Shown one piece after another: positions 45,253 to 55,042 of a stretch of 64,000 bases of DNA. Positions within the stretch are counted from its first letter, which is position 1. Every line of letters begins with the position of its first letter. The notes under the pieces are model-generated. The model saw nothing but the letters and a program-made list of their open reading frames with translations, was not told the DNA's origin and did not search any database. The translations under genes and the position numbers were made by a program. The DNA comes from Candidatus Aalborgiella aggregata (GTDB taxonomy: Bacteria > Pseudomonadota > Gammaproteobacteria > Burkholderiales > Burkholderiaceae_C): positions 620,001 through 684,000 of the forward strand of contig JADIYY010000001.1 in NCBI GenBank assembly GCA_016705065.1, in the 5' to 3' direction.

Positions 45253-45702
45253 CTATTTCTGCACTTCGTCAACCAGCGTTTTGAATTCGTCAATGTCTTC
45301 AAAGCTGCGGTACACGCTGGCAAAGCGCACGTAGGCGACTTTGTCGAGTTTTTTGAGTTCGCGCATCACCATTTCGCCTAGGCGGGTGGATGTGATTTCT
45401 CTGTCGCCCAGGTTGAGGAGTTTTTCTTCGATGCGTTCGATGGCGTTATCGACTTGCTCGGTGCTGACGGGGCGTTTGCGCAGAGCAAGGTTAAAGGATG
45501 CGACCAGCTTGGCCCTTTCATAGTCAATGCGCCTGCCATCTTTTTTGACCACAAACGGGAAGTTCAGGTCTGGACGCTCATATGTCGTGAAGCGTTTCTC
45601 GCAAGCACCACACTGACGGCGCCTGCGGATGAAGCCGCCATCTTCTGACTCACGCGTTTCCACCACTTGGGTGTCGGTGTGTGAGCAGAATGGGCACTTC
45701 AT
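45253..45702 (-). CDS. nrdR: Transcriptional repressor NrdR
   Basis: 149 residues, the standard length. A zinc ribbon (MKCPFC at 3 and 6, CGACEKRF near 31-34) is followed by the ATP-cone domain (FVVKKDGRRIDYERAKLVASFNLALRKRPVS). It represses ribonucleotide reductase genes in response to ATP/dATP. It lies six bases after glyA, and the transcript ends in the hairpin just downstream. Confidence 0.97.
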   Translation of the reverse strand: MKCPFCSHTDTQVVETRESEDGGFIRRRRQCGACEKRFTTYERPDLNFPFVVKKDGRRIDYERAKLVASFNLALRKRPVSTEQVDNAIERIEEKLLNLGDREITSTRLGEMVMRELKKLDKVAYVRFASVYRSFEDIDEFKTLVDEVQK

Positions 45703-45708
45703 CGATTT

Positions 45709-46953
45709 TTACTTGTAAACAGGGAATTTAGCAGTCAGTGCATTGACCTTGGCGCGGACAGCTTCAATATTGGCAGCATCACGTGGGTTATCCAACACGT
45801 CGGCTATCAGGTTTGCTGTGATGCTCGCTTCTTCTTCTTTGAATCCGCGTGTGGTCATGGCGGGTGTGCCGATGCGCACACCGCTGGTCACCATCGGTTT
45901 TTCTGGGTCGTTCGGGATGCCATTTTTGTTGATGGTCATGTGTGCGCTGCCCAAAACAGCTTCGGCTTCTTTGCCGGTGATGTTTTTGTTGCGCAAATCA
46001 ACCAACATGACGTGGCTTTCGGTGCGGCCACTGACGATGCGCAAACCGCGTGAAACCAAGGTCTCAGCAATCACTTGCGCATTTTTGACAACTTGCTGTT
46101 GGTAAGTTTTGAAGCTTGGGTCCAATGCTTCTTTGAAAGCTACTGCTTTGGCAGCAATCACGTGCATGAGTGGACCACCTTGCAAGCCGGGGAAAATCGC
46201 GCTGTTAATGGCTTTTTCGTGGATGGCTTTCATAAGGATGATGCCACCGCGCGGGCCGCGCAAGCTTTTGTGAGTGGTTGATGTCACCACGTCGGCATAA
46301 GGGACAGGGTTGGGGTAGACGCCGGCGGCAATCAAACCTGCGTAGTGGGCCATGTCAACCATGAAAATGGCGCCCACGTCCTTTGCAACTTTGGCAAAAC
46401 GTTCAAAATCAATAGCAAGAGAATAAGCAGATGCGCCGGCTATGATGAGTTTTGGCTTGGATTCATGGGCTTTGCGCTCCATTGCGTCATAGTCAATGGC
46501 TTCATTGGCATCCAAACCGTAGCTCACCACATTGAACCATTTGCCACTCATGTTCAGCGGCATACCGTGTGTTAAGTGGCCACCTTCGGCCAAACTCATG
46601 CCCATGATGGTGTCGCCTGGTTTCAAAAAGGCTAAAAACACGGCTTCGTTGGCAGATGCTCCGCAATGGGGTTGCACGTTGGCGGCTTCAGCGCCGAAAA
46701 TCTGCTTGACGCGATCAATCGCCAATTGTTCGACGATATCTACATATTCACAACCACCATAGTAGCGTTTGCCAGGGTAACCTTCGGCATATTTGTTGGT
46801 GAGTTGGCTACCTTGCGCCGCTAGGACGGCTGGCGAGGCGTAGTTTTCAGATGCAATCAGCTCAATATGGTGCTCTTGACGGGCATGCTCTGCCTGAATG
46901 GCAGCAAAGATTTCAGGATCAGTTTGTTCAACTAGGATTTTGCGGTTGTACAT
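45709..46953 (-). CDS. glyA: Serine hydroxymethyltransferase
   Basis: 414 residues from the ATG at 46953 (MYNRKILVEQTDPEIF), which matches the family start; an upstream ATG at 46971 is in frame. The PLP-lysine lies in VTSTTHKSLRGPRGG near 225-235, with IELIASENYASPAV near the N-terminus and YAEGYPGKRYYGGCEYVD. It interconverts serine and glycine while charging tetrahydrofolate with one-carbon units. The leader upstream contains a probable ZTP riboswitch, fitting regulation by folate stress. Operon with nrdR. Confidence 0.97.
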   Translation of the reverse strand: MYNRKILVEQTDPEIFAAIQAEHARQEHHIELIASENYASPAVLAAQGSQLTNKYAEGYPGKRYYGGCEYVDIVEQLAIDRVKQIFGAEAANVQPHCGASANEAVFLAFLKPGDTIMGMSLAEGGHLTHGMPLNMSGKWFNVVSYGLDANEAIDYDAMERKAHESKPKLIIAGASAYSLAIDFERFAKVAKDVGAIFMVDMAHYAGLIAAGVYPNPVPYADVVTSTTHKSLRGPRGGIILMKAIHEKAINSAIFPGLQGGPLMHVIAAKAVAFKEALDPSFKTYQQQVVKNAQVIAETLVSRGLRIVSGRTESHVMLVDLRNKNITGKEAEAVLGSAHMTINKNGIPNDPEKPMVTSGVRIGTPAMTTRGFKEEEASITANLIADVLDNPRDAANIEAVRAKVNALTAKFPVYK

Positions 46954-46987
46954 GGAAATGGGTCCAATCATGGTGTTTTAGATTAAT

Positions 46988-47160
46988 ACACCCAGGCGAA
47001 CGGCTGAACGTGGGCTTATCTCTTTGTCGGAGTGAACTTCACGGTACGCTCCCTAGTGGTGCTCAATGTCTTTCAATTGACCCACATCAGCAAAAAGCCC
47101 TCAATTTGCAAAACCTGCAAAATTTGAGGGCTGATGCCTATCGCCAGTTGCGTACAGCGT
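46988..47160 (-). promoter_or_regulatory. Probable ZTP (pfl) riboswitch upstream of glyA
   Basis: The minus-strand leader of glyA reads GCAACTGGCGATAGG at its 5' end, a long hairpin closed by GCATCAGC/GCTGATG, then GAGCACCACTAGGGAGCG and finally CCGTTCGCCTGGGTG just before the gene. ACTGGCG, CACCACTAGGGAGCG and CGCCTGGG are the conserved pieces of the pfl motif, and GGCG can pair with CGCC as the known pseudoknot. ZTP signals low 10-formyltetrahydrofolate and turns on one-carbon genes such as glyA. A covariance search (Rfam pfl) would settle it; ends are approximate. Confidence 0.7.
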
Positions 47161-47167
47161 TAGTGTA

Positions 47168-48130
47168 TCAAAGCTTGGCTAACAATTCGCCCTTTTTAGC
47201 AAGATTTTGATCTTCGCTCGTTGCTTTGGTTGGAATACTTTGTACTTGATCCTTCATGATGCTCATGTCAATAGGTAAAACGGCAGGCATATTGCTATAT
47301 GCGACGATGGGGGCAGGACGGCCAGTGGCCACACGGTGCAGGGCGTTGTACTCAGAGAGGACTTTAGAGCCATAGCCATCGTCATGCGGCAAGTTTGCAG
47401 CACCGACGTACTGCTTTAAACCGCCTTCGATAGAGCCACCAGCTCGTGCGATGCTCTCTTGCAGCACTTTGACGCCCACTCGCAAATTGGTAACGGGGTC
47501 AAAAGCAGCCAGTTTGCCACCAAAGTTTTCATATTTGTCGCTGTGAATTTTGGTCATCACTTGCATCAAACCCTGGGCACCGACTGGGCTTTGGGCAAAC
47601 GGATTGAAACCCGACTCAATTGCCATGATGGCCAATATCAAAGTGGGGTCCAATTTGACTTTGGCGCCTAATTTGTAAGCTTCTTCGACCAAAGCGGCGA
47701 CAGGTTCTGGTGCTACTTTGTATTTTTTGCTGATCCAAAAGGCAACCGCTGCCTGTTGTTTCGGTAAATCAGCTGGGTCTGAGGCTGTCGCGCGTTCACT
47801 GGCGTCCAAAGCAGTTTCAGGTAAATTAACCAGCAAACCCGAAGGAATGATAGATGCTTGCCCTTTGTAGTCGTCAAGATCGAGCGATGTTTGACGTGTT
47901 TGCAGCCAGCCAATCAGTTTGGCTTCACCCGTTTTTAAGAGGTTGGGGTTAAAGAGTAACACCAAGCATACTAAAACGATGGCGGCTCCCAGTATTGCAA
48001 AGCCGTTATGCAGGAATTTAAAGAGTGCTTGGTGGGCATTCTTATAAGCAGATTGTGGATCAAACCCCAATGTGGGTAGAGGTTTGGTACGTCGCAAACG
48101 AGAGTTTGCAGAGTTCAGTAATGCATTCAT
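47168..48130 (-). CDS. Membrane-anchored lytic transglycosylase (SLT domain)
   Basis: 320 residues. A cytoplasmic N-terminus and one transmembrane helix (about 44-64) precede a periplasmic linker and an SLT domain at about 160-270 with the catalytic glutamate in ILAIMAIESGFNPFAQSPVGAQGLMQVM. It cleaves peptidoglycan glycan strands to make 1,6-anhydromuropeptides. Located upstream of the glyA riboswitch on the same strand, with a 500-base gap before it. Confidence 0.88.
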   Translation of the reverse strand: MNALLNSANSRLRRTKPLPTLGFDPQSAYKNAHQALFKFLHNGFAILGAAIVLVCLVLLFNPNLLKTGEAKLIGWLQTRQTSLDLDDYKGQASIIPSGLLVNLPETALDASERATASDPADLPKQQAAVAFWISKKYKVAPEPVAALVEEAYKLGAKVKLDPTLILAIMAIESGFNPFAQSPVGAQGLMQVMTKIHSDKYENFGGKLAAFDPVTNLRVGVKVLQESIARAGGSIEGGLKQYVGAANLPHDDGYGSKVLSEYNALHRVATGRPAPIVAYSNMPAVLPIDMSIMKDQVQSIPTKATSEDQNLAKKGELLAKL

Positions 48131-48628
48131 GGCATGTCCTTTTCTTTGCGGGGCTGTTTGAAAACACAGCTATCAAAACGATAGCGATTCTTTGTGTTGA
48201 CAAATACCACCGTATCAGTTGGGTACGCGGGTTATCGTGCTATCCTTTTATGTGACGATGAACCTTGCCGGATATCGGCTACGGATGAGCGTACAGGATT
48301 ATGGTAAACCCTAGTATTCTCGAACTGCGCGGATTCTAAAGTGCCTCTAAAGACCAAGTCAAGTATATCAAATAGATTTTTTATACTATTAACTAGTTAT
48401 TTAGCTGTATGTATAGACATAATTGGTGTGTTTTCAATGATTTAGAGCTGTTTGTCTAGTATTTACTTGTCATTTGTCAGGTTTGTAAATTCAAAATTGC
48501 TAAACACGGTTCACAAATAACATAGCGAAACCAGTGAATTTGATTTGAACAGCGCATTTCTAAACTCGATTAGGACGGATTTCTGTAATTTGATAGCAGG
48601 CAGAATGGATGCACGATAATAGGCGTCT
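48131..48628. other. AT-rich intergenic region between divergent genes
   Basis: About 500 bases between the divergent transglycosylase and DUF349 genes with no convincing gene. It becomes strongly AT-rich after about 48340. A small dyad AGCTATCAAAACGATAGC lies near 48167-48185, resembling the hairpin module of the dispersed repeat but without its other modules. TTGACA near 48197 is the best -35-like hexamer but lacks a clear partner. Both flanking genes must be promoted from here. Confidence 0.4.
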
Positions 48629-51512
48629 ATGTTTGATTTTTTAACCAATAAAACCCCTGCACCTTCCGTCGCTACCCCCATGAATGCAAAAACTATTGCC
48701 GATCCACATCCATTAGACCAAATCACAGGTGGAGCATTTTCTGCACCCACAGCAGGCGATAGGGCTGCCAAAATTCGAGAATGGTTATTGACCAATCCCA
48801 ACGTGGAGCAGATGCAAGAAGTTTTTAAAGAACTGGGTACACGTGACAAAGGTGCCGTCAAACCCCTGCGTGAAAAGCTGGACGAAATCAAGCGTGCTAA
48901 AGGTCAAGAGGTGATTGCTAGCGAATGGGCAGACAAGGCCATGACGCTTTTAGCTTTGTCTAAGTTGAATATCGCGGATGCCATGGCTTGGCAGCGTGAT
49001 GCAGCCAGAGCAGGGGCGCCCTTATCTAAAGAGCCCTTGGCCAGTGTGAAAGTGAAATTGGCCGATAGGGTAAAAAGCATTGAAGACCTGCAGCGTCAAA
49101 CGCAGGTGCAACGCGAAGCCGCTGTATTGTTGGCACAACGCATCGAAGTATTGTCTACCAAACCATATAAAGAAGCGGTCAACGTGTTGTCTGCTTTACA
49201 AACCGATGTGCAACATTGGCAAGAGCAAGCTACAGAAATCATCAACGACAGCAACTGGAACAGTGTTGACTCAAAATTTGCGCCTTTGCTGGATTCATCG
49301 AAAGCGCAATTGTTGGTTGTGTGGGATGCATTCGGGGCAGCTTTGCAGCAAGCGCAAAAGGCGGAGTCAGACCCAACAGCCGCATTGCCACCAGTGCCTG
49401 TTTGGGCGGATGAAATTCGTGCCCTGCGTGGTTTGGCGGTGGTTGAAGAAGCACCTAAAAAACCGTCCAAGCCCAAGATTGACCCTGAAATCAAGCTGCA
49501 GGCGAACAACCATGTGCGTGAAGCGCTATTGAAATTAGAGCAAGAGGTGGGCGAGGGCCATGGCAAAGCCAGCAGCAATGCGGCCAATGCCTTGCGCCAC
49601 GCTTTGAAAGAGCACGGCAAACTGATTGACGACAAATTAGAAAACCAAGCGCATGCGGCTTTGGCAGCTGCTGGTGAATTAGAGGGTTGGCAGCGTTGGC
49701 GTGCCGACCAAATACGTGAAGAGCTGCTCATCAAAGCTGAAGGCTTGCTCAAACGCCCCGAAGGTCAAGCACTGGGTGGGCGCAAAATGCAAGAAACACT
49801 GCGTGCCATGCGTGAGCAATGGAAGCAAACGGATCAAGGTGGTCCAGCAAATCATGCGCTTTGGAAACGTTTTGACGATGCTTGCAATGCCGCGCATGTG
49901 GTTGTAGAGGCATGGATTGAAAAAGTCAAAACAGAAAATGCCATGCACCGTGAGTCCAGATTGGCATTAATTGACCAAATTAACTCATGGGCGACCAGTG
50001 AGGCAGCGCAAATGGCATCCAAATCGGACTGGAAGGCCTTGCAACGCGGGTTGAATCAGTATGCAGACCAATGGCAAAATTTGGGCCATGTCAGCGAAAA
50101 AACATTTTCAGAGCTGCAACCGCAATACAAAGCAGCAATGGACTTGGCCTATTTGCCCTTGCAAACTGCACAAAAGCAAAGCGTTGAACGCCGACAAGCC
50201 ATGATTGAAGAAGCCAAGGCGCTGGGTGCACAGCCTGTGATGCGCATTGATGCGGTTAAAAACCTTCAGCACAATTGGCAACATGAAGCGCAAACCGTGC
50301 CTCTAGACCGTAAATTTGAACAAAAACTGTGGGATGCATTTCGCAAGCCCATTGACGAAGCATTTAATCGCAAAACGGCCGAAAGGGAAAAAGCGGCTGC
50401 AGCCATGGGCGAGCATGACAAGCGTGTCATGGATGCATCCAAAGCATTGCAAGCAGCCAATGCGTCAGGCGATGGACAGCGCATTCACCTTGCCATTGCA
50501 GCACTTGAAGCAGCGGTCAAAGGACAAGCTGCTGCAAAAGTTGCTGAAAGTGCCGCACAAGCTGAAGAAAATTCATCAAATAAGGCTGTAGCCGGCATAA
50601 ATACTGCCTATAGTGCTATCGAAAATATAGCAAATGTTGATTCCGTTGAAGGTAATCATGTATCAATTTCCGAAGCCGAAATAAGCCCTGCAGAAACGGC
50701 TGAGGCGCAAGAGCTGGCGGATGTTGAGGCTGATGCACTTTCGGATGCGATGCCAGTTGAAACGGTAGTTATTGAAGAAATTCCTGCTGCACCTGTTAAA
50801 CCGGCACCCAAAAAAGTCGTGGCTGTGCGCGGTGATGACAGACCGGGTATGAAAAAATCTGAGCCTGTAACGCCTGCCCGTGGTGGCAAATTTGGCGATC
50901 GTAAACCAGGTGACAGACCTGATTCGCGCGGACCACGGTCTGATTCTCGTTCCGATGCGAGAGGTGACAGAGGCGATAAATTTGCAGGCCGCGATGACCG
51001 CAGGGGCGATAGACCCAATCGTCCAGCTTTTGAAGACCGTGGTCCACGTTTGGGTGACGCTGCCTTCCGTGCACAAAGAGATGCTTTGGAATCTGCACAG
51101 CAAGCATTGAAAAAATTGGCCATGCAAGCACATGGCGAGGTGTTGGTGCAATTGTTAGATGCATGGAAGAGTCCGTGATGCGGCCAAAGTGCCCAGTGGA
51201 CAAGAGTTGGGCAAACAATTGAACAATCAAGCCAGAACGGCATGGGCCAACGCCATTGCCAACCCACCAGGCGCTAAAGCTGATGAGGCAAGCACTTCAT
51301 TGCTGCGTTTGGAAATGGCGGCAGAAGTGCCAACACCTGCGGAACACATTGCTGCCAGACGCATGTTGCAACTGCAATTGTTGACCAAGCGCAATGACCC
51401 AGCGCCAGCACAAACCTGGTTGCAAGATGCCACAAACGTATTCGCGAGTGATTTTGATGAGTCAACATCGCGTCGTATGCAAAACGTATTGAAAGTGTTA
51501 TTGAAGCGCTAA
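48629..51512 (+). pseudogene. DUF349 domain protein with 3' frameshift
   Basis: The first 849 codons are open and encode a long helical protein with repeated DUF349 modules (about 280-620) and a basic, Arg/Asp/Gly-rich low-complexity region (about 745-800). Near 51168-51175 one extra base changes the frame: LLDAWKS then stop at 51178, whereas the next frame continues RDAAKVPSGQELGKQLNNQARTAWANAI ... QNVLKVLLKR, the usual end, to 51512. So about 110 C-terminal residues are lost. The truncated product could still be functional. Repeat copy 10 is embedded in frame near residues 651-669. Function of the family is unknown. Confidence 0.75.
50580..50635 (+). repeat. Palindromic repeat copy 10, inside the DUF349 reading frame
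   Basis: Contains AAGGCTGTAGCCGGCATA, AATACTGCCTATAG and TGCTATCGAAAATATAGCA, in the sense orientation of the gene, encoding AVAGINTAYSAIENIAN without a stop. Confidence 0.87.
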
Positions 51513-51535
51513 TGAAGCGTTAAGGCCGTGCGGAT

Positions 51536-53785
51536 ATGACTTTTTGGCAATCCGCATTCAATTCACTAGGGCTTACAAAAAGGCCTCAATGGTGGTTTTG
51601 GGCCTTTGCAATTTTTGCATTTGCAGCTGGAATAGCTGGTGATAGTTTCGCTGCATCGGGACACGCCATCAATATTTTGGCGGTTCCGCTATTGCTGTTG
51701 ATACTGTGGAATGTGCTTTTCTATTTAGGAATGGCACTCAATCAAGCTTTCCAATTCAGGCATTTTAAAAAAGCAAAACCAGACTTGGCACAACAAGTTG
51801 CGTTATGGCAAGGTAAAACTTACCTGCACGCTGCCGCCGCCGCTTTGGCAGTTGGCGCTTTGTTTGGGATGTATTGGCGCGGCCTGGTGTTTGAATACCA
51901 AGCGGTTTGGCAAAGTACATTTTTGTCAGCACAAAACGTGCATGCATTTTTAAGTTTTGTGTTGACGCCTGCAGTCTGGTTAAGTGGTACATCTTTTCCG
52001 AATGCGATTCACCTGTCGCAGATGCAGTTCCCTGCACATGCGGGAGAAAACGCGGGGCGCTGGATTCATTGGTATGCCATTACCGTATGCTTGATCATCG
52101 TTTTGCCACGCGTAGTACTGGCATGGCTATCACATCGTCGAGCAAAAACATTGAGCGTAGAACAAAAACGACTTGCACAAGCTCAGCATGCAAATTTATC
52201 GAGCACGCGTTCAAAACAGAACAAACCAATAATAGACCCAACGACATATACCTCGACAAGCACCATTGCTTTGAGCTTGGTTTCACACACCAATGTGGGT
52301 AAAACAACTTTGGCACGCACGCTGTTAGGGCGCGATATCGGTGAAGTACGTGATGCGGAACATGTCACGCACACAGCGGAGCACCATGTTTTGATAGAAG
52401 CTGTTCACGACCAGACACTTGAACAGCTCACGCTGTGGGATACGCCAGGCTTTGGTGACAGTGAACGTCTTGCCAAACGCATGGCTCAAGCTGGCAACCC
52501 CATTGCATGGTTCATGTCAGAAGTATGGGACAGGTTTCAAAATCGGGATTTTTGGTACAGCCAGCGCGCCGTGCGACACATGGTTGAAGCATCGGATGTG
52601 ATTTTGTACATGATCAATGCGTCGGCATCGGCTTCTGAGCTGCGCTATCTTGACGCAGAGTTGAAAGTCTTGGATTTGATTGGCAAGCCCGTGGTGGTGA
52701 TATTGAATCATGTGGAAAAAAAGCCCGAGTTCGAACAATCGGCGATTGACTTGCAATTCTGGCGTGACAGAACATCTCAATCGCAAAGGGTGGTCGATGT
52801 TTTGGTACTCGATGCTTTTACGCGTTGCTGGGTGCAAGAAGGTGGTTTGATGCAAGCCATAGCGAAAGCATTAGCGAAAGATTTATCGAAGGCACTTGAG
52901 TCAAACGCAACGAATGCTTTGGTTTTAAAGCATCAAGCATTTGCGCGATTGAGTTTGGAATGGACTGCAAAAAATCGACAACGCTGGATCAAGTCAATAG
53001 ACGTATTGGCCGAGCAAATGTGCCATGCGATTTTGGATAAAGAGCGCATTGATTCTTCTGTTGAGTGGACAGACAAATTGAAGAATGTGGGTGCGGCTGT
53101 TGGACGAGCAGTCGGCTTACCTGGCGCATCAAAATCGCCTAAAGAAGCTGCCATGAACAACCTTGCTGCGCGCTTAGATGCCCAATTGAATCGGCGCATG
53201 AATTCGTTACTCGAACTACACCAGTTAGATGGTCAAGCTAAACTGACTTTAATGAACCGAATTGCAAAGCATTATGAGTTGCATGCGCCGCAAAGCGAAA
53301 TCAAGGCTGCCCTCTGGGGCGGAGCAGTTTCGGGTGCTTTAATGGGTTTGAAAGCCGACGTCATGTCAGGCGGTTTAACGATGGGCGGTGGCTTGTTAAC
53401 AGGTGGTGTTTTGGGCGCAATCAGTGGGGCAGGTGTGATACGTGGTTACAACCTTTTGAAAGGTGAAGATATTCCCACAGTGACTTGGTCACATGAAGTA
53501 CTGATAGATTTGGTTCGCAACGGATTACTGGCATATTTGGCAGTGGCACACTTTGGTCGAGGCAGAGGTGAATGGACCGAATCAGAGCCGCCTGCTAAGT
53601 GGTTGGCGCACATTATTCAGGCGATAGATCTGAATGAAAAAAATTTGGACTTAGTGTTAAAAAATACCAGCGATCTTGACCAAGATGCATTAAGACTTGA
53701 ATTACACTCTTTACTTACCAAGTTAAGTAAAATGGTTTTGCAAAACTTGTATCCACAAACTTCAAACGACCAATTTGCTATTTAG
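51536..53785 (+). CDS. DUF2868-GTPase/DUF3482 fusion membrane protein
   Basis: 749 residues. The first about 200 carry four to five hydrophobic helices and match the C-terminal part of DUF2868 (LHAAAAALAVGALFGMYWRGLVFEYQAVWQSTFL, GRWIHWYAITVCLIIVLPRVVLAWL). From about residue 245 a P-loop GTPase follows: SHTNVGKTTL (G1, first Gly replaced by Ser), DTPGFGDS (G3) and LNHVEK where NKxD is expected. A DUF3482-like C-terminus with a glycine-rich hydrophobic segment (GGAVSGALMGLKADVMSGGLTMGGGLLTGGVLGAISGAG) completes it. In many proteobacteria these are two adjacent genes. It starts 24 bases after the DUF349 gene. Role unknown. Confidence 0.8.
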   Translation: MTFWQSAFNSLGLTKRPQWWFWAFAIFAFAAGIAGDSFAASGHAINILAVPLLLLILWNVLFYLGMALNQAFQFRHFKKAKPDLAQQVALWQGKTYLHAAAAALAVGALFGMYWRGLVFEYQAVWQSTFLSAQNVHAFLSFVLTPAVWLSGTSFPNAIHLSQMQFPAHAGENAGRWIHWYAITVCLIIVLPRVVLAWLSHRRAKTLSVEQKRLAQAQHANLSSTRSKQNKPIIDPTTYTSTSTIALSLVSHTNVGKTTLARTLLGRDIGEVRDAEHVTHTAEHHVLIEAVHDQTLEQLTLWDTPGFGDSERLAKRMAQAGNPIAWFMSEVWDRFQNRDFWYSQRAVRHMVEASDVILYMINASASASELRYLDAELKVLDLIGKPVVVILNHVEKKPEFEQSAIDLQFWRDRTSQSQRVVDVLVLDAFTRCWVQEGGLMQAIAKALAKDLSKALESNATNALVLKHQAFARLSLEWTAKNRQRWIKSIDVLAEQMCHAILDKERIDSSVEWTDKLKNVGAAVGRAVGLPGASKSPKEAAMNNLAARLDAQLNRRMNSLLELHQLDGQAKLTLMNRIAKHYELHAPQSEIKAALWGGAVSGALMGLKADVMSGGLTMGGGLLTGGVLGAISGAGVIRGYNLLKGEDIPTVTWSHEVLIDLVRNGLLAYLAVAHFGRGRGEWTESEPPAKWLAHIIQAIDLNEKNLDLVLKNTSDLDQDALRLELHSLLTKLSKMVLQNLYPQTSNDQFAI

Positions 53786-53794
53786 ACACCTTCA

Positions 53795-55042
53795 ATGAAC
53801 CAAAAGCAGTGCCATATTTTGATTGCCGGTGCGGGTATTGGTGGCTTAGCTCTCGCTTTAGCGTTGTCTCGAATTGGGGTTTATGTGGAGGTTTTGGAGC
53901 AGTCGCATACCTTGGGTGAAGGTGGTGCGGGTTTGCAGCTCAGTCCCAACGCGTATGGCATATTGAAAGATTGGGGGCTGGATGATAAATACGATCTCAC
54001 TTTATCCGCCAATTTTCCTGTCGCAATACAAGCCAGAGATGCTGCAACCAATGACGTTCTGAGTGAATTACAACTCGGTGCGCGTGCTGTTAATTTATAT
54101 GGTGCTCATTACGCCACAATGCACCGCGCTGACTTGCACAAACTGTTGTTGAATGCCGTGCGCAAACAACCCAAGTTGAATATTCATCGCAATGCAAAAG
54201 TTGAGCGTGCACAAGATACCGCAACTGGCGTTAAGGTAAGCACCGAAAGGGATGATCTGACTTATGAGGCAGATGCCTTGGTGGGTTGCGATGGTCTATG
54301 GAGTTTTATGCGTGAACACGTAGTAGGAACTGATGCGCCGATAGCAACAGGGCATGTGGCTTGGCGGGCATTGTTACCCTTCAGCATGGTGCCGAATGAT
54401 TTCCGACAGGACTGTGTGCATGCTTGGATGGCTCCACACATGCACATCGTTGCATATCCTGTTCGACGTGGCGAATTCCTAAATATCGTGGTGGTGACCG
54501 AAGATGACCAACCAGCCGATACCCCCAGCCGACAAAGTTGGAGCCGTGATGCGACAGGTCTCAGTCCGCTTGATGTGAAAAATAATTGCCAAACATTTGC
54601 ACTCAATAAAAAGGTGATCGAATTATTGAAAACCGTCAACATTGGAAATGGCGGTGGTTGGACGCGGTGGACATTGTTTGACCGCGCTCCGATTTCATCC
54701 AGTCTCGATATGTATAACCCGCAGCACCCACGTTTCGCGCTTTTGGGTGATGCAGCACACCCCATGCGCCCGTATTTGGCGCAAGGTGCTGCTATGGCCC
54801 TTGAAGATGCACAAGCATTGGCACTGGCTGTGCAAGAAAATTGGGGGGATTTACCCAAAGCTTTCCAAACCTATGCGAATAGACGTTGGCAGAGGGTAGC
54901 CAAAGTTCAAGTTCAATCAAGACGCAATGGAGAAATCTACCATATGCAGGGCATGATGCGGATGGCCAGAAATGTTGCTTTGCGTCTCGCTGGGCCAAAA
55001 CTAATGGAGATGCCTTGGTTGTACCAAGGACCTCGGATTTAA
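53795..55042 (+). CDS. FAD-dependent monooxygenase (salicylate hydroxylase-like)
   Basis: 415 residues. An N-terminal FAD-binding GxGxxG (ILIAGAGIGGLALALALSRIGVYVEVLEQ), the DG motif near residue 160 (DALVGCDGLWS) and GDAAHPMRPYLAQGAAMALEDAQALA near 315-340 define a group A flavoprotein hydroxylase. Closest in outline to 3-hydroxybenzoate 6-hydroxylase and salicylate 1-hydroxylase, using NAD(P)H and oxygen; the true substrate is unknown. It follows the GTPase gene by nine bases and overlaps the convergent exonuclease gene by four. Confidence 0.85.
   Translation: MNQKQCHILIAGAGIGGLALALALSRIGVYVEVLEQSHTLGEGGAGLQLSPNAYGILKDWGLDDKYDLTLSANFPVAIQARDAATNDVLSELQLGARAVNLYGAHYATMHRADLHKLLLNAVRKQPKLNIHRNAKVERAQDTATGVKVSTERDDLTYEADALVGCDGLWSFMREHVVGTDAPIATGHVAWRALLPFSMVPNDFRQDCVHAWMAPHMHIVAYPVRRGEFLNIVVVTEDDQPADTPSRQSWSRDATGLSPLDVKNNCQTFALNKKVIELLKTVNIGNGGGWTRWTLFDRAPISSSLDMYNPQHPRFALLGDAAHPMRPYLAQGAAMALEDAQALALAVQENWGDLPKAFQTYANRRWQRVAKVQVQSRRNGEIYHMQGMMRMARNVALRLAGPKLMEMPWLYQGPRI

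Noticed and set aside
46988..47160. SAH riboswitch as the identity of the glyA leader
   Set aside because: The conserved pieces fit the pfl/ZTP arrangement better and glyA is a one-carbon folate gene rather than an SAH recycling gene.
48167..48250. Possible twelfth repeat copy (AGCTATCAAAACGATAGC dyad, later GTGCTATCC)
   Set aside because: Only the hairpin-like module is present; the GCCGGC and ATTGCCT modules are missing and spacing differs.
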